A stretch of 23,760 nt of DNA from Alphaproteobacteria bacterium (GCA_016869915.1 VGDA01000008.1:1-23760); one strand, 5' to 3'. Positions 14,923-22,996 are shown, numbered from the stretch's first letter. Numbers and translations are program-made. The notes: generated by a model not told the origin, from the sequence alone.

Positions 14923-15812
14923 GCGCGCGCTTCCTTCTGCAGCCAGTCGCAGACCGCCTCGATCTCCGGCCGGCGGCGGCTGCCGGGCCGCGTCAGGATG
15001 TAGTAGCGGCGCATCGGCGCGAGCTCGATGTCGAAGGGCTTCACCAGCCGTCCGGCCGCCACCTCGTCCGCGACGAAGGGGAAGGTGCCGAGCACGACGC
15101 CCTGGCCGTCGAGCGCGGCCTGCGTCGCCATGTTGGAATCCTCGATGATCGTCTCCTCGGCGAAGGCGAGGCCGGGCACGCCCGCGAGGTCGAGCCACGC
15201 CGCCCACTCGTAGCGGTCGCGCTGGTGGATCACGGGCAGGCGGGCGAGGTCGCGCGGCGAGGACACGCCGCCCGCGGCCTCCGCCAGCGCGGGGCTCAGC
15301 ACCGGCGCGTAGCGGACCTGGAGGAGCGGCTCTGCCTCCAGCCCTGGCCACTCGCCGGTGCCCCAGTCGATGACCACCGAGGCGGGCAGGTCGGTCGGGC
15401 TGGTGATGCGCCGGCCGCTGCGCAGCGACAGCGCGATGCGCGGCAGGTCGCGCCGGAAGGCGTCGAGGCGCGGCGCCAGCCAGCGCGCGCCGAAGATCGC
15501 GCCCGCGGCCAGCGACACCGCATGGCGCGAGCTGGCGACGTGGTAGTCGATCTCGCGGGCGATGTCGTCGAAGGACTTGGCGATGACGCGGCCAAGCGCC
15601 AGCCCGGTCTCGGTCAGCACGACCAGCCTCGTCTTGCGCACGAAGAGCAGGCAGCGCCATTCGCGCTCGAGCATGCGGATCTGGTTGGAGACGGTGGTCT
15701 GGCTGACGCCGAGTTCCTGCGCCGCCTCCTTGAAGCTCTGCAGCCGCGCCGCCGCCTCGAATGTCCGCAGCGCGGTGAGGGGCAGGCGCCGGCGGTGGCG
15801 TGGATCCTTCAT
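14841..15812 (-). CDS. LysR family transcriptional regulator (GcvA-like)
   Basis: The protein has 323 residues. A winged helix-turn-helix lies at about 12-70, with FKEAAQELGVSQTTVSNQI at 27-45, and an effector domain at about 95-300. The opening LPLTALRTFEAAARLQSF and the later phrase EEWxLL-like EREWRCLLFVR are characteristic of the GcvA/AmpR branch, which often controls amino-acid or peptide metabolism. The C-terminal 25 residues (from about 298) extend past the normal family end; this extension is what creates the 82-bp overlap with the peptidase E gene. No clear ribosome site precedes ATG 15812. Likely targets are its own promoter, the divergent FMN oxidase at 15908 and perhaps the transporter operon. 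Assignment of targets is inference. Confidence 0.92.
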   Translation of the reverse strand: MKDPRHRRRLPLTALRTFEAAARLQSFKEAAQELGVSQTTVSNQIRMLEREWRCLLFVRKTRLVVLTETGLALGRVIAKSFDDIAREIDYHVASSRHAVSLAAGAIFGARWLAPRLDAFRRDLPRIALSLRSGRRITSPTDLPASVVIDWGTGEWPGLEAEPLLQVRYAPVLSPALAEAAGGVSSPRDLARLPVIHQRDRYEWAAWLDLAGVPGLAFAEETIIEDSNMATQAALDGQGVVLGTFPFVADEVAAGRLVKPFDIELAPMRRYYILTRPGSRRRPEIEAVCDWLQKEARAYAIAWPCTRLGSGAQETPPAPSLATA

Positions 15813-15866
15813 GGGCGCGCCGTGGGGGCCATGGACAAAGCTCGCTTCATCTATAGTCGAAGCTTA

Positions 15867-15877
15867 TTTGGCTTGTC
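15867..15877 (+). repeat. 11-bp motif TTTGGCTTGTC, copy 2
   Basis: It lies in the 95-bp gap between the LysR start (15812) and the FMN oxidase start (15908), 30 bp before the latter. It forms the right part of an imperfect dyad TCGAAGC...GCTTGTCGA (15857-15879), of a size that would suit a LysR-type site. A -10-like TATAGT is at 15852-15857, but no good -35 accompanies it. Confidence 0.35.
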
Positions 15878-15907
15878 GATCCGACGCCGGGCGCCCAGCC
15901 TTGGCGC

Positions 15908-17059
15908 ATGACGAGACGGGAAGAGCCGCGCCCCAGCGCGAGGCTGCCGACGGCGGAGGACGCGCGCCTCCTCGCGCGGCGCCGCCAGCCCAGGCTGGTC
16001 TTCGACTTCATCGACGGGGCCGCGGGCACCGAGGACGGGCTCGCGCGCAACGAGGCGGCGCTGCGCGCGCTGCGCCTGATGCCGCGTGTCCTCGTCGACA
16101 TCCAGGGCGGCAGCACGACGACCACGCTGCTCGGGCGCGAATACGGCGTCCCCTTCGGCATCGCGCCGATGGGGATGTGCGACCTCGCCTGGCCGGGGAC
16201 CGACCATGCCTTCGCCGCCGAGGCGGGCATGCGCGCCATGCCGGTCTGCGTCTCCACGGCGAGTTCGACGCCGCTCGAGGAGATGATCTCGCGTGCCGGC
16301 GGGAATGCCTGGTTCCAGCTCTACGTCACGGGTTCGGTCGACGCGGCCCTAGCCCTTTCGGATCGCGCCGCCGCCGCCGGCTACGAGGTGCTCGTCCTGA
16401 CGGTCGACGTGCCGAAGCTCGGCCGCCGGCCGCGCGACCTGCGCAACGGCTTCGAGACGCCGTTCCGCATCCGGCCGCGGCAGTTCCTGGACTTCGCGCT
16501 GCACCCGCGCTGGTCGATCGGTACGCTGCTCGCCGGGCGTCCGAGGATGGCGAACTACGACGCCGCGCCCGGTGCCAAGGGCTACGACCGCAAGGCCCCG
16601 CGCACCGGCGCCGACTGGGACTTCCTCGACCGGCTGCGCGCGCGCTGGAAGGGCAGGCTGGTGGTCAAGGGAGTGCTGTCGCCGGAGGATGCGCGGCGCA
16701 TCCGCGATGCGGGCGCCGACGCGGTCTACGTCTCCAACCACGGGGCGCGGCAGCTCGACGGCGCCCCGGCGACGGTGGAGGCGCTGGGCGCCGTCCGCGA
16801 CGCGGTCGGCCCCGGCTTCCCGCTCGTCCTCGATGGCGGGGTGCGCAGCGGCGAGGACATCGTGAAGGCGATCGCCGCGGGCGCGGATTTCGTGATGCTT
16901 GGCCGGCCCTTCCTCTGGGCGATGGGCGCGGCCGGCGCGCCGGGCCTCGCGCGCTTCGCCGACGGGCTCGCCGAGGACATCGGCATCGCGCTCGCCCAGG
17001 TCGGGCTCAGGCACGTGCGCGAGATCGGGCAGGGGATCTTGGCGCCGCGCCGCGGCTGA
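15908..17059 (+). CDS. FMN-dependent alpha-hydroxy-acid oxidase/dehydrogenase family protein
   Basis: This is a TIM-barrel flavoenzyme of 383 residues of the glycolate oxidase/LldD/mandelate dehydrogenase family. K254 in VVKGVLSPEDA, H278 and R281 in SNHGARQLDG, Y139 in QLYV and the FMN-phosphate loop DGGVRSG...MLGRPF are all present. The substrate-carboxylate tyrosine near the N-terminus (Y24 of glycolate oxidase, in a YDYY-type phrase) is replaced by F34 in VFDFIDGAAG. This may shift specificity or rate. Members oxidise 2-hydroxy acids to 2-oxo acids, passing electrons to oxygen or to the respiratory chain. The start at 15908 has no clear ribosome site. It is divergent from the LysR gene, which probably controls it. 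Confidence 0.92.
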   Translation: MTRREEPRPSARLPTAEDARLLARRRQPRLVFDFIDGAAGTEDGLARNEAALRALRLMPRVLVDIQGGSTTTTLLGREYGVPFGIAPMGMCDLAWPGTDHAFAAEAGMRAMPVCVSTASSTPLEEMISRAGGNAWFQLYVTGSVDAALALSDRAAAAGYEVLVLTVDVPKLGRRPRDLRNGFETPFRIRPRQFLDFALHPRWSIGTLLAGRPRMANYDAAPGAKGYDRKAPRTGADWDFLDRLRARWKGRLVVKGVLSPEDARRIRDAGADAVYVSNHGARQLDGAPATVEALGAVRDAVGPGFPLVLDGGVRSGEDIVKAIAAGADFVMLGRPFLWAMGAAGAPGLARFADGLAEDIGIALAQVGLRHVREIGQGILAPRRG

Positions 17060-17066
17060 CGGCGCT

Positions 17067-17085
17067 CCGCGCGCCGCCCGCGCGG
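17067..17085. terminator. Hairpin between convergent genes
   Basis: CCGCGCG (17067-17073) and CGCGCGG (17079-17085) form a perfect 7-bp stem with a five-base loop. It sits in the 33-bp gap between the convergent FMN oxidase and methyltransferase stops. There is no U-tract, so termination strength is uncertain. Confidence 0.35.
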
Positions 17086-17092
17086 CCGCGGT

Positions 17093-18007
17093 TCAGGGCG
17101 CCGGCGCGACGATCCGGTGCCCGGCTTCCTCGATCCGTTCGCGCAGCCGCGCGACATGCGCGGGGCCGACCTCGCAGCAGCCGCCGACGATGCGCGCGCC
17201 CGCCTCGATCCAGCCCATCGCGAAGCCGGCATAGGTCCCGGGATCCAGGTCCGTGCGCGTGGCAAGCTGCTCGCGCGTCCGCCCGGGCAGGAACGTGCCG
17301 GGGATGCGCACGAAGCCGTTGGCGTAGCCGCCAGCGGGCAGGCCGGTGGCGACGAGCCCGGGCATCGCGCGCGAGATGCTCTCCGGCGGGCAGCAATTCG
17401 CGAGCACGGCCGCGACCGGCAGGCCCTTCAGCGCCGCGCTAGCCTGCGCCACGCTCTCGCCGGAGCGCAGCTCGGGGCCGTCGTCGCCGAGCGACCAGGC
17501 GATCCAGACCGGCTTGCCGAAGGGCGCGACGGCGGCGGCGGCGGCGCGCGCCTCCTCAGCCGTCGACATCGTCTCGCAGAGGAAGAGGTCGACATGCGGC
17601 GCCTGCAGCTCGGCGAGCCGCTCGTATTCCTCGCGGTTGCTGGCGAAGTCCCTGACGCGGTCCGGGCGATAGGTCCCGTTGAGCGGCGGCAGGCAGCCGG
17701 CGATCGCGACGCCCGCGCCGCGCTGGCCGGCCGCGTCGCGCGCCGACATGGCGAGCTCGCAGGCCAGGCGCTGCAGCTGGGGCACGCGCACCTGCTCCAT
17801 CACCATCGACATGCGGGTGAAGGAGGCCGAATAGGTGTTTGTCGTGACGACGGTCGCGCCGGCGGCGATGTAGTCGGCATGGACCGACCGGACGAGGTCG
17901 GGCTCGGACAGAAGGTATTCCGCCGACCACAGCCGCGGCGCCTTGTTGGCGGAGCGCGCAAGCAGCTCGAGGCTGGTGCCGCCATCCATGAGCACGATGC
18001 TTGCCAA
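17093..18007 (-). CDS. Homocysteine S-methyltransferase family protein
   Basis: This is a zinc-dependent methyltransferase of about 304 residues. The zinc cysteines are C205 in LANCCPPES and the pair C277-C278 in IVGGCCE, matching the NC...GGCC pattern of MmuM/BHMT proteins. DGGTSLELL near the start and TTNTYSAS are further family marks. The usual reaction is transfer of a methyl group from S-methylmethionine, a betaine or a similar donor to homocysteine; the donor here is unknown. I chose a TTG start at 18007, because GGAGAG precedes it closely and the protein then begins MASIVLMDGG, as relatives do. ATG starts at 18049 and 18115 would add an unconserved leader encoded by an unusually AT-rich stretch. 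It follows the enolase-superfamily gene on the same strand. Confidence 0.82.
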   Translation of the reverse strand: MASIVLMDGGTSLELLARSANKAPRLWSAEYLLSEPDLVRSVHADYIAAGATVVTTNTYSASFTRMSMVMEQVRVPQLQRLACELAMSARDAAGQRGAGVAIAGCLPPLNGTYRPDRVRDFASNREEYERLAELQAPHVDLFLCETMSTAEEARAAAAAVAPFGKPVWIAWSLGDDGPELRSGESVAQASAALKGLPVAAVLANCCPPESISRAMPGLVATGLPAGGYANGFVRIPGTFLPGRTREQLATRTDLDPGTYAGFAMGWIEAGARIVGGCCEVGPAHVARLRERIEEAGHRIVAPAP

Positions 18008-18115
18008 GTCGCTCTCCGATCGCGCTGTCCCCGTGGAGGCGTGGATCATCCGGAGCGGCCGCGCGGCCCGCAAAACGAAATTCCCGGGCCCATGCATCAA
18101 GCTGACTTGCGCCAT

Positions 18116-18145
18116 CGCCCCGCGGCGGGGATACGGCGCGGGGCG
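18116..18145 (-). terminator. Hairpin after the enolase-superfamily gene
   Basis: CGCCCCGCG (18116-18124) and CGCGGGGCG (18137-18145) are perfect reverse complements around a 12-base loop. The stem begins directly after the stop codon of the minus-strand gene ending at 18146. It may end that transcript or attenuate the methyltransferase gene that follows. No U-tract is present. Confidence 0.45.
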
Positions 18146-19276
18146 TCAGCGCACGGTGAAGCGGGCCAGCGCGTCGCGGTCGACCTCGACGCCGAGGCCC
18201 GGCCCCTGCGGCACGGCGACGTTGCCGCCGACGAGGTCGCGATGGCTGCCGACGCGCGACACGAGAAGCTCCTCGCGCAGGGGATTGTCGAAGACCATGC
18301 ACTCGTAGACGAGGAAGTTCGGTTGCGCGGCGGCGAGCTGGACGCTGGCCGCGGCGCAGAGCGCGCCCGACCAGCCGACATGCGGCGCATAGGCGACGTG
18401 GAAGGCATCGGCGAGGTCGGCGATCCGGCGCGTCTCGGTGATGCCGCCGGCGCGCGCGGCATCGGGCTGGATCACGCCCACGCTGCGCGTGGCCAGCAGG
18501 TCGCGGGCCTGCGTCGCCACGAAGTCGCTCTCGCCCGCGGCGAGCCGCACCTTCGTGCGCTGGCGCAGCAGGCGGTAGCCCTCGATGTCCTCGGGCGGGA
18601 TCGGCTCCTCGAACCACCAGTAGCCGAGCGCGGCCAGTGCCTCGCCGACCTCCGTGGCCTCGTCGATGTCGAAGGCCCAGTTGGCGTCGACGCTGAGGCG
18701 GATGTCGGGCCCCGCGACCTTGCGGACCAGCTCGGCGCGCGCGATCGCCGCGCGCGGCGTCTGGCCGATCTTGACCTTGATGGCGCGGAAGCCGCGCGCC
18801 AGGCAGTCCCGCGTCTCGGCCTCGGCGCGCGCGTCGTCGCCCCAGTTGATGGAGGAGGCATAGGCGAAGACCTCGGCGCGGCCGACGCCGCCGAGCAGCC
18901 TGTGGACCGGCAACCCCGCCGCCTTGCCCATGATGTCCCAGAGCGCGATGTCCACGCCCGCGATGGACTCGACCAGCATGCCGCCGGCGCGGCCGGTCAG
19001 CCTGCCGCGCATGGCGCGCCAGAGCGCCGCCGCGTCGAACGGGTTCCGCCCCGCGAGGACCGGCTTCAGGATGGTCTCCACCGCCGCCGCGTAGGCCGGG
19101 GAGGAGGTGCGCGCGAGGCATTCGCCCCAGCCGGTGATCCCGGCGTCGGTGCGGACCTCGACCACCGCGATGTCGAGGGCCGGCCAGTCGCCCTGGCTGG
19201 TGCGCTGCGCCTGCGGCAGCCTCGCGCGCAGCGGATGCGCGATGACGTCGCTGATGCGCAGGTCGGCCGCTTCCAT
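18146..19276 (-). CDS. Mandelate racemase/muconate lactonizing enzyme family protein (MR subgroup)
   Basis: This is an enolase-superfamily enzyme of 376 residues. The N-terminal capping domain covers roughly residues 1-130. The barrel then carries the base pair K167/K169 in IKVKIG, metal ligands D197 (VDANW), E223 (WFEEP) and E249 (AGES), and an acid/base dyad D272 (QPDAARAGG) with H299 (YAPHVGWSG). KxK on the second strand plus a His-Asp dyad marks the mandelate racemase subgroup. It includes mandelate racemase and acid-sugar dehydratases such as fuconate dehydratase, and argues against a betaine racemase or cycloisomerase. The start at 19276 has a GGGGAG ribosome site. The substrate is likely a 2-hydroxy acid or sugar acid. 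It may form an operon with the methyltransferase gene downstream. Confidence 0.93.
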   Translation of the reverse strand: MEAADLRISDVIAHPLRARLPQAQRTSQGDWPALDIAVVEVRTDAGITGWGECLARTSSPAYAAAVETILKPVLAGRNPFDAAALWRAMRGRLTGRAGGMLVESIAGVDIALWDIMGKAAGLPVHRLLGGVGRAEVFAYASSINWGDDARAEAETRDCLARGFRAIKVKIGQTPRAAIARAELVRKVAGPDIRLSVDANWAFDIDEATEVGEALAALGYWWFEEPIPPEDIEGYRLLRQRTKVRLAAGESDFVATQARDLLATRSVGVIQPDAARAGGITETRRIADLADAFHVAYAPHVGWSGALCAAASVQLAAAQPNFLVYECMVFDNPLREELLVSRVGSHRDLVGGNVAVPQGPGLGVEVDRDALARFTVR

Positions 19277-19377
19277 GGTCGCTCCCCGGGTATGGAGGCC
19301 GGATGCTACAGGCCGCGCCGCGCGCGTTCCATGCCCGGCAGGCGCGGCGGGCGGGTGGTACGGCGCCACGCGGCTGC

Positions 19378-19383
19378 TATATA
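19378..19383 (+). promoter_or_regulatory. Possible -10 element for the CobW-WD40 pair
   Basis: TATATA, inside the palindrome CTATATAG (19377-19384), is an isolated AT-rich site in a very GC-rich 144-bp divergent gap. It lies 37 bp before the CobW start. The sequence 17 bp upstream (GTGGTA at 19355) matches the -35 consensus at only three of six positions. I saw no Zur-like dyad here. Confidence 0.4.
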
Positions 19384-19420
19384 GGCGGCTCGTCCTCGCG
19401 CAACGCGGAGCCAAGCAGCC

Positions 19421-20545
19421 ATGTCCACCGGCGAGCCCGACCAGATCCCCGTGACCGTCCTGACCGGCTATCTCGGCGCGGGCAAGACGACGCTGCTCAA
19501 CCGCATCCTCACCGAGCACCACGGCAAGAAATACGCTGTGATCATCAACGAGTTCGGGGCGGTCGGCATCGACAACGACATCGTCGTCGACGCCGACGAG
19601 GAGATCTTCGAGATTAACAACGGGTGCATCTGCTGCACCGTGCGCGGGGACCTCATCCGCATCATCGGCGGGCTGATGAAGCGCTCCGACCGCCTCGACG
19701 GCATGATCATCGAGACCACGGGCCTCGCCGATCCCGCGCCGGTCGCGCAGACCTTCTTCTCGGACGACGAGGTGCGCGCGCGCACCAAGCTCGACGCGAT
19801 CGTGACGGTGGTCGACGCGAAGTTCTTCCCCGCGCGCCTCGAGGACAGCCACGAGGCCGAGGACCAGGTCGCCTTCGCGGACGTGATCCTGCTGAACAAG
19901 ACCGACCTCGTCTCGCCGGAGGAACTCAAGGCGGTCGAGGCGCAGATCCGCTCGATCAACAAGTTCGCGACGATCCACCGCACGAAGCGCTCCGAGATCG
20001 ACCTCGCCACGATCCTCGACCGCGGCGCCTTCGACCTCGAGCGCATCCTCACCGTGGATCCCGAGTTCCTCCACGCGGCGAAGCATGGCCACGACCACCA
20101 CCATCATGACCATGACCACGGGCACGACCATGGCCATGACCATGGCCATCACGACCACGACCACCACGAGCATGGCGACCACGAGCATGCCCATGCCGAG
20201 GCGAAGGCGCCCGCCGGCGCGGCGCATGTGACGCGCCATGATTCCACGATCTCCAGCATCTCGCTGACGATCGACGGCCCGATCGACCCCGACCGCTTCC
20301 GCATGTGGATCTCGACCGTCCTGCGCGAGAAGGGGCAGGACATCCTGCGCTCGAAGGGCGTGCTCTCGGTCGAGGGAGAGGACAGGCGCCTGGTGTTCCA
20401 GGGCGTGCACATGCTGATGGATTCGAACTGGGGCCAGCCCTGGCGTGCCGGCGACGGCCGGACCAGCAAGCTCGTCTTCATCGGCCGCAACATCGACGGC
20501 GAGGCGCTGCGTCGGGGCTTCCTCGCCTGCGCGAGGCCGGCCTGA
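19421..20545 (+). CDS. CobW/ZNG-type G3E GTPase, His-rich metallochaperone
   Basis: This cytoplasmic P-loop GTPase has 374 residues. Walker A is GYLGAGKTT (16-24), the metal motif is GCICC (68-72, CXCC type), the guanine-specificity motif is NKTD (159-162), and a CobW C-terminal domain follows at about 272-370. Between the two domains lies a metal-binding stretch at 222-258 in which 21 of 37 residues are histidine, mixed with aspartate and glycine. Members deliver zinc, cobalt or other metals to client enzymes; the ZNG branch with CXCC serves zinc proteins. The long His run suggests metal storage or capture. The gene is followed 23 bp later by a WD40 protein, an arrangement I recall from other alphaproteobacteria. 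Cobalt for B12 synthesis is less likely, since no cobalamin gene is nearby. Confidence 0.94.
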   Translation: MSTGEPDQIPVTVLTGYLGAGKTTLLNRILTEHHGKKYAVIINEFGAVGIDNDIVVDADEEIFEINNGCICCTVRGDLIRIIGGLMKRSDRLDGMIIETTGLADPAPVAQTFFSDDEVRARTKLDAIVTVVDAKFFPARLEDSHEAEDQVAFADVILLNKTDLVSPEELKAVEAQIRSINKFATIHRTKRSEIDLATILDRGAFDLERILTVDPEFLHAAKHGHDHHHHDHDHGHDHGHDHGHHDHDHHEHGDHEHAHAEAKAPAGAAHVTRHDSTISSISLTIDGPIDPDRFRMWISTVLREKGQDILRSKGVLSVEGEDRRLVFQGVHMLMDSNWGQPWRAGDGRTSKLVFIGRNIDGEALRRGFLACARPA

Positions 20546-20568
20546 CGCCGGCCACGGGAACGGGCGCG

Positions 20569-21606
20569 ATGCAGGCGAACGGGGCCAAGGGACCGCCGCG
20601 GCGGAGCGTCGAACTCGGCGCCTTCGTCGTCGGCATCGCGCATGACGCGGCGGGTGGCGTCGTGGCGGCGGCGACAGGCGCGGGCAAGGTCGTCCTCCTT
20701 CCCGCCGATCCACTGGCGCAGGATGCGCCGCGCGAAGTCGAGGCCCATCGCGGCGCGAGCCTCGCCTTCTGCCGCGGCCCCTCGGGCGCGGACTTCCTGT
20801 CGGGAGGCGACGACGGGCGCCTCGTGCGCATCGGCGCCGACCTGCAGGCGACGGAGCTCCTCAAGGCCCGGCGCGGCTGGATCGACGGCGTGGCCGCCCA
20901 TGCGGGTCGCTCGATGATCGCCGCGGTGGCCGGCAAGACGGTCCACCTGGTCACGCCCGCGGGCCTGCACGAGCTCGGCCCGCATCCCAGCAGCGTCGCC
21001 GACCTGTGCTTCAGCCCCGATGGATCGCGCCTCGCGGTCGCGCATTACGGCGGCACGACGATCCACCTCACGCAGAAGCCGGCCGAGAAGCCGCGCAGCC
21101 TGGCGTGGAAGGGCTCGCATATCGCGATCCGCTACAGCCCGAACTCGAAGTTCCTCGCGACCTCGACCCAGGAGAACGCGCTGCATGTCTGGCGCCTCGC
21201 CTCCGGCGCGGACATGCAGATGCAGGGCTACGCGACAAAGGCGAAGTCGCTGGCCTGGACCCATGACGGGAACTGGCTCGTCTCGGGCGGCGTCGAGCTC
21301 TGCGTGTGCTGGGGCTTCGCCGGCAAGGGGCCGGAGGGCCAGCCGCCGCTGGAGCTCCGGCCGCCCGGCGACGAGCCCGTGCTGATCACGCGCGTCGCCG
21401 CCCATCCCGCCGCGCCCTTCGTGCTGCTGGGCTTCGCGGATGGCCAGGTGCATGTCGCCGACATCGCGAAGAAGCGGGTGACGCCGCTCGATGGCCCCAC
21501 GGGCTCGCCCGTCTCCGCGCTGGAATGGTCGCCGGACGGCTGGCGCCTCGCCGCCGGCACCGAGGCCGGCACGCTGCGCCTCTTCGACCTCAGGCCGCGG
21601 GGCTGA
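20569..21606 (+). CDS. WD40 repeat protein, partner of the CobW-type GTPase
   Basis: This predicted beta-propeller protein has 345 residues and no signal peptide or membrane segment. Several WD-like blades can be seen. Examples are VADLCFSPDGSRLAVAHYGG, IAIRYSPNSKFLATSTQENALHVWRL, KSLAWTHDGNWLVSGG and the last one, ALEWSPDGWRLAAGTEAGTLRLFDL; about seven blades would fit the length. It starts 23 bp after the CobW-type gene and is almost certainly on the same transcript. WD40 propellers act as protein-binding platforms, so it may dock the metallochaperone on client proteins; this is inference. The last 17 bp overlap the convergent aminotransferase gene. Confidence 0.9.
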   Translation: MQANGAKGPPRRSVELGAFVVGIAHDAAGGVVAAATGAGKVVLLPADPLAQDAPREVEAHRGASLAFCRGPSGADFLSGGDDGRLVRIGADLQATELLKARRGWIDGVAAHAGRSMIAAVAGKTVHLVTPAGLHELGPHPSSVADLCFSPDGSRLAVAHYGGTTIHLTQKPAEKPRSLAWKGSHIAIRYSPNSKFLATSTQENALHVWRLASGADMQMQGYATKAKSLAWTHDGNWLVSGGVELCVCWGFAGKGPEGQPPLELRPPGDEPVLITRVAAHPAAPFVLLGFADGQVHVADIAKKRVTPLDGPTGSPVSALEWSPDGWRLAAGTEAGTLRLFDLRPRG

Positions 21607-22996
21607 GGCCGGCGCGCACGCGCTCGACCGCGCGCAGGAGTCGGTCGAGGATGTCGTCGAGCTGCGCCGGCGTCACGGCCAGCGCGGGCGAGAAGGCGAC
21701 GATGTCGCCCTCGGGCAGCGCGCGGATCACCAGGCCTTCCTCGCGTGCCGCGCGCGAGACGCGCTGGCCGACGCGCAGCTCCTCCGGGAAGCGGGCGCGC
21801 GTCGCGCGGTCGGCGACGAGCTCGATCGCCGCGAGCAGGCCCTGGCCGCGGATGTCGCCGACGATGTCGATGCCGCCGAAGCGCGCGCGCAGCCGCTCGA
21901 GGAACCAGGCGCCGGTGCGCGCCGCGTTGCCCGGCAGGTCCTCGCGCTCGAGGATGTCGATGTTCGCCATCGCCGCGGCGGCGCAGACGGGATGGGCCAC
22001 GTAGGTGAAGCCGTGGTGGAAGGGCCCGAAGCGCCGAGAGCCTTCCTCGAGCATCGCCCAGACGCGCTCGGAGACGATCGTCCCGGCCAGCGGCAGGTAG
22101 CCGCTCGTCAGGCCCTTGGAGATCGAGATCATGTCCGCGTCGATGCCGTGCAACGACGAGCCGAACCACGTGCCGAGGCGCCCGAAGCCGGTGACCACCT
22201 CGTCGACCATGAGCATCACGTCGTGGCGGCGCAGCACCTCCTGGATGCGGCGCCAGTAGCCGGCTGGCGGCGGCAGCATGCCGCCCGAGCTCATCATCGG
22301 CTCGGCGATGAAGGCCGCGACCGTGTCGTGCCCCTCGGCGCGGATCGTCCGGTCGAGTTCCTCGGCGCAGGCCTCGGCATAGCCCTCCTCGTCCATCGCC
22401 TGGTCCTCGCGGCGATAGAAGTACGGCGCGCCGACATGCAGGACCGGCCCGCGCGGCAGGTCGAAATGGCGATGGAACTGCGGCAGCCCGGAGAGGCTCC
22501 CGGCCATGATCGTCAGCCCGTGATAGGCGCGATGGCGCGCGATGATCTTCTTCTTTCGCGGGCGGCCGAGGGCGTTGTTCGCGTACCACGCGATCTTGAT
22601 CATCGTCTCGTGCGCATCCGATCCCTGCAGCCCCCAGAAAACGCTGCGCATGCCCGGTGGCGCGAGCTTCAGGACCCGGTCGGTGAGGCGGATCGCTACC
22701 TCCGATGCGTGGCCGCTATGCGCGTGGTAGAAGGCGAGCTTGCGGGCCTGCGCGGCGATCGCGTCGGCGATCTCGGCCCTGCCGTAGCCGGCATTGACGC
22801 AGAGCAGCCCGGCGCCCGCGTCGACCATCCGCCTGCCATCGCGCAGGCGCAGCTCGATGCCCTCCGCGCCCTCGACGATCGCCGGGTCGCCGAGCTCCCC
22901 CGCGGCGAAGGCGCGCAGGTCGGTGTTCGGGTGGAAGAAGACCTGCCGGTCGAGCTCCTCGAGGGAGAGGTTCGGCCTGGTCGCGTCGCGTTCCAT
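21590..22996 (-). CDS. Class III PLP-dependent aminotransferase
   Basis: This is an omega-type aminotransferase of 468 residues. The PLP lysine is K294 in ISISKGLTSGYLPLAG, the pyridine-nitrogen aspartate is D265 in LMVDEVVTGFGRLG, and the phosphate-binding phrase is GLQGSDAHET (122-131) with AYHGLTIMAGSLSG following. This pattern is shared by beta-alanine/pyruvate, taurine/pyruvate, polyamine and other omega-amino transaminases, and the exact amine cannot be read from sequence. The start at 22996 has a GAAGGCGG ribosome site. A longer frame from 23074 would run into the upstream gene and is rejected. It is a single gene convergent with the WD40 gene. No regulator or transporter for it is visible nearby, apart from the transporters some 8 kb or more away. 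Confidence 0.93.
   Translation of the reverse strand: MERDATRPNLSLEELDRQVFFHPNTDLRAFAAGELGDPAIVEGAEGIELRLRDGRRMVDAGAGLLCVNAGYGRAEIADAIAAQARKLAFYHAHSGHASEVAIRLTDRVLKLAPPGMRSVFWGLQGSDAHETMIKIAWYANNALGRPRKKKIIARHRAYHGLTIMAGSLSGLPQFHRHFDLPRGPVLHVGAPYFYRREDQAMDEEGYAEACAEELDRTIRAEGHDTVAAFIAEPMMSSGGMLPPPAGYWRRIQEVLRRHDVMLMVDEVVTGFGRLGTWFGSSLHGIDADMISISKGLTSGYLPLAGTIVSERVWAMLEEGSRRFGPFHHGFTYVAHPVCAAAAMANIDILEREDLPGNAARTGAWFLERLRARFGGIDIVGDIRGQGLLAAIELVADRATRARFPEELRVGQRVSRAAREEGLVIRALPEGDIVAFSPALAVTPAQLDDILDRLLRAVERVRAGLSPAA

Noticed and set aside
17117..19384. 755-codon plus-strand frame opposite the methyltransferase and enolase genes
   Set aside because: Zinc cysteines and enolase catalytic residues on the other strand show which frames are real.
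20080..20200. Short tandem-like CATGACCA/CACGAC repeats, considered as a CRISPR or DNA repeat array
   Set aside because: They are codons of the His/Asp-rich linker in the CobW-type protein. There are no spacers of constant length and no cas genes.
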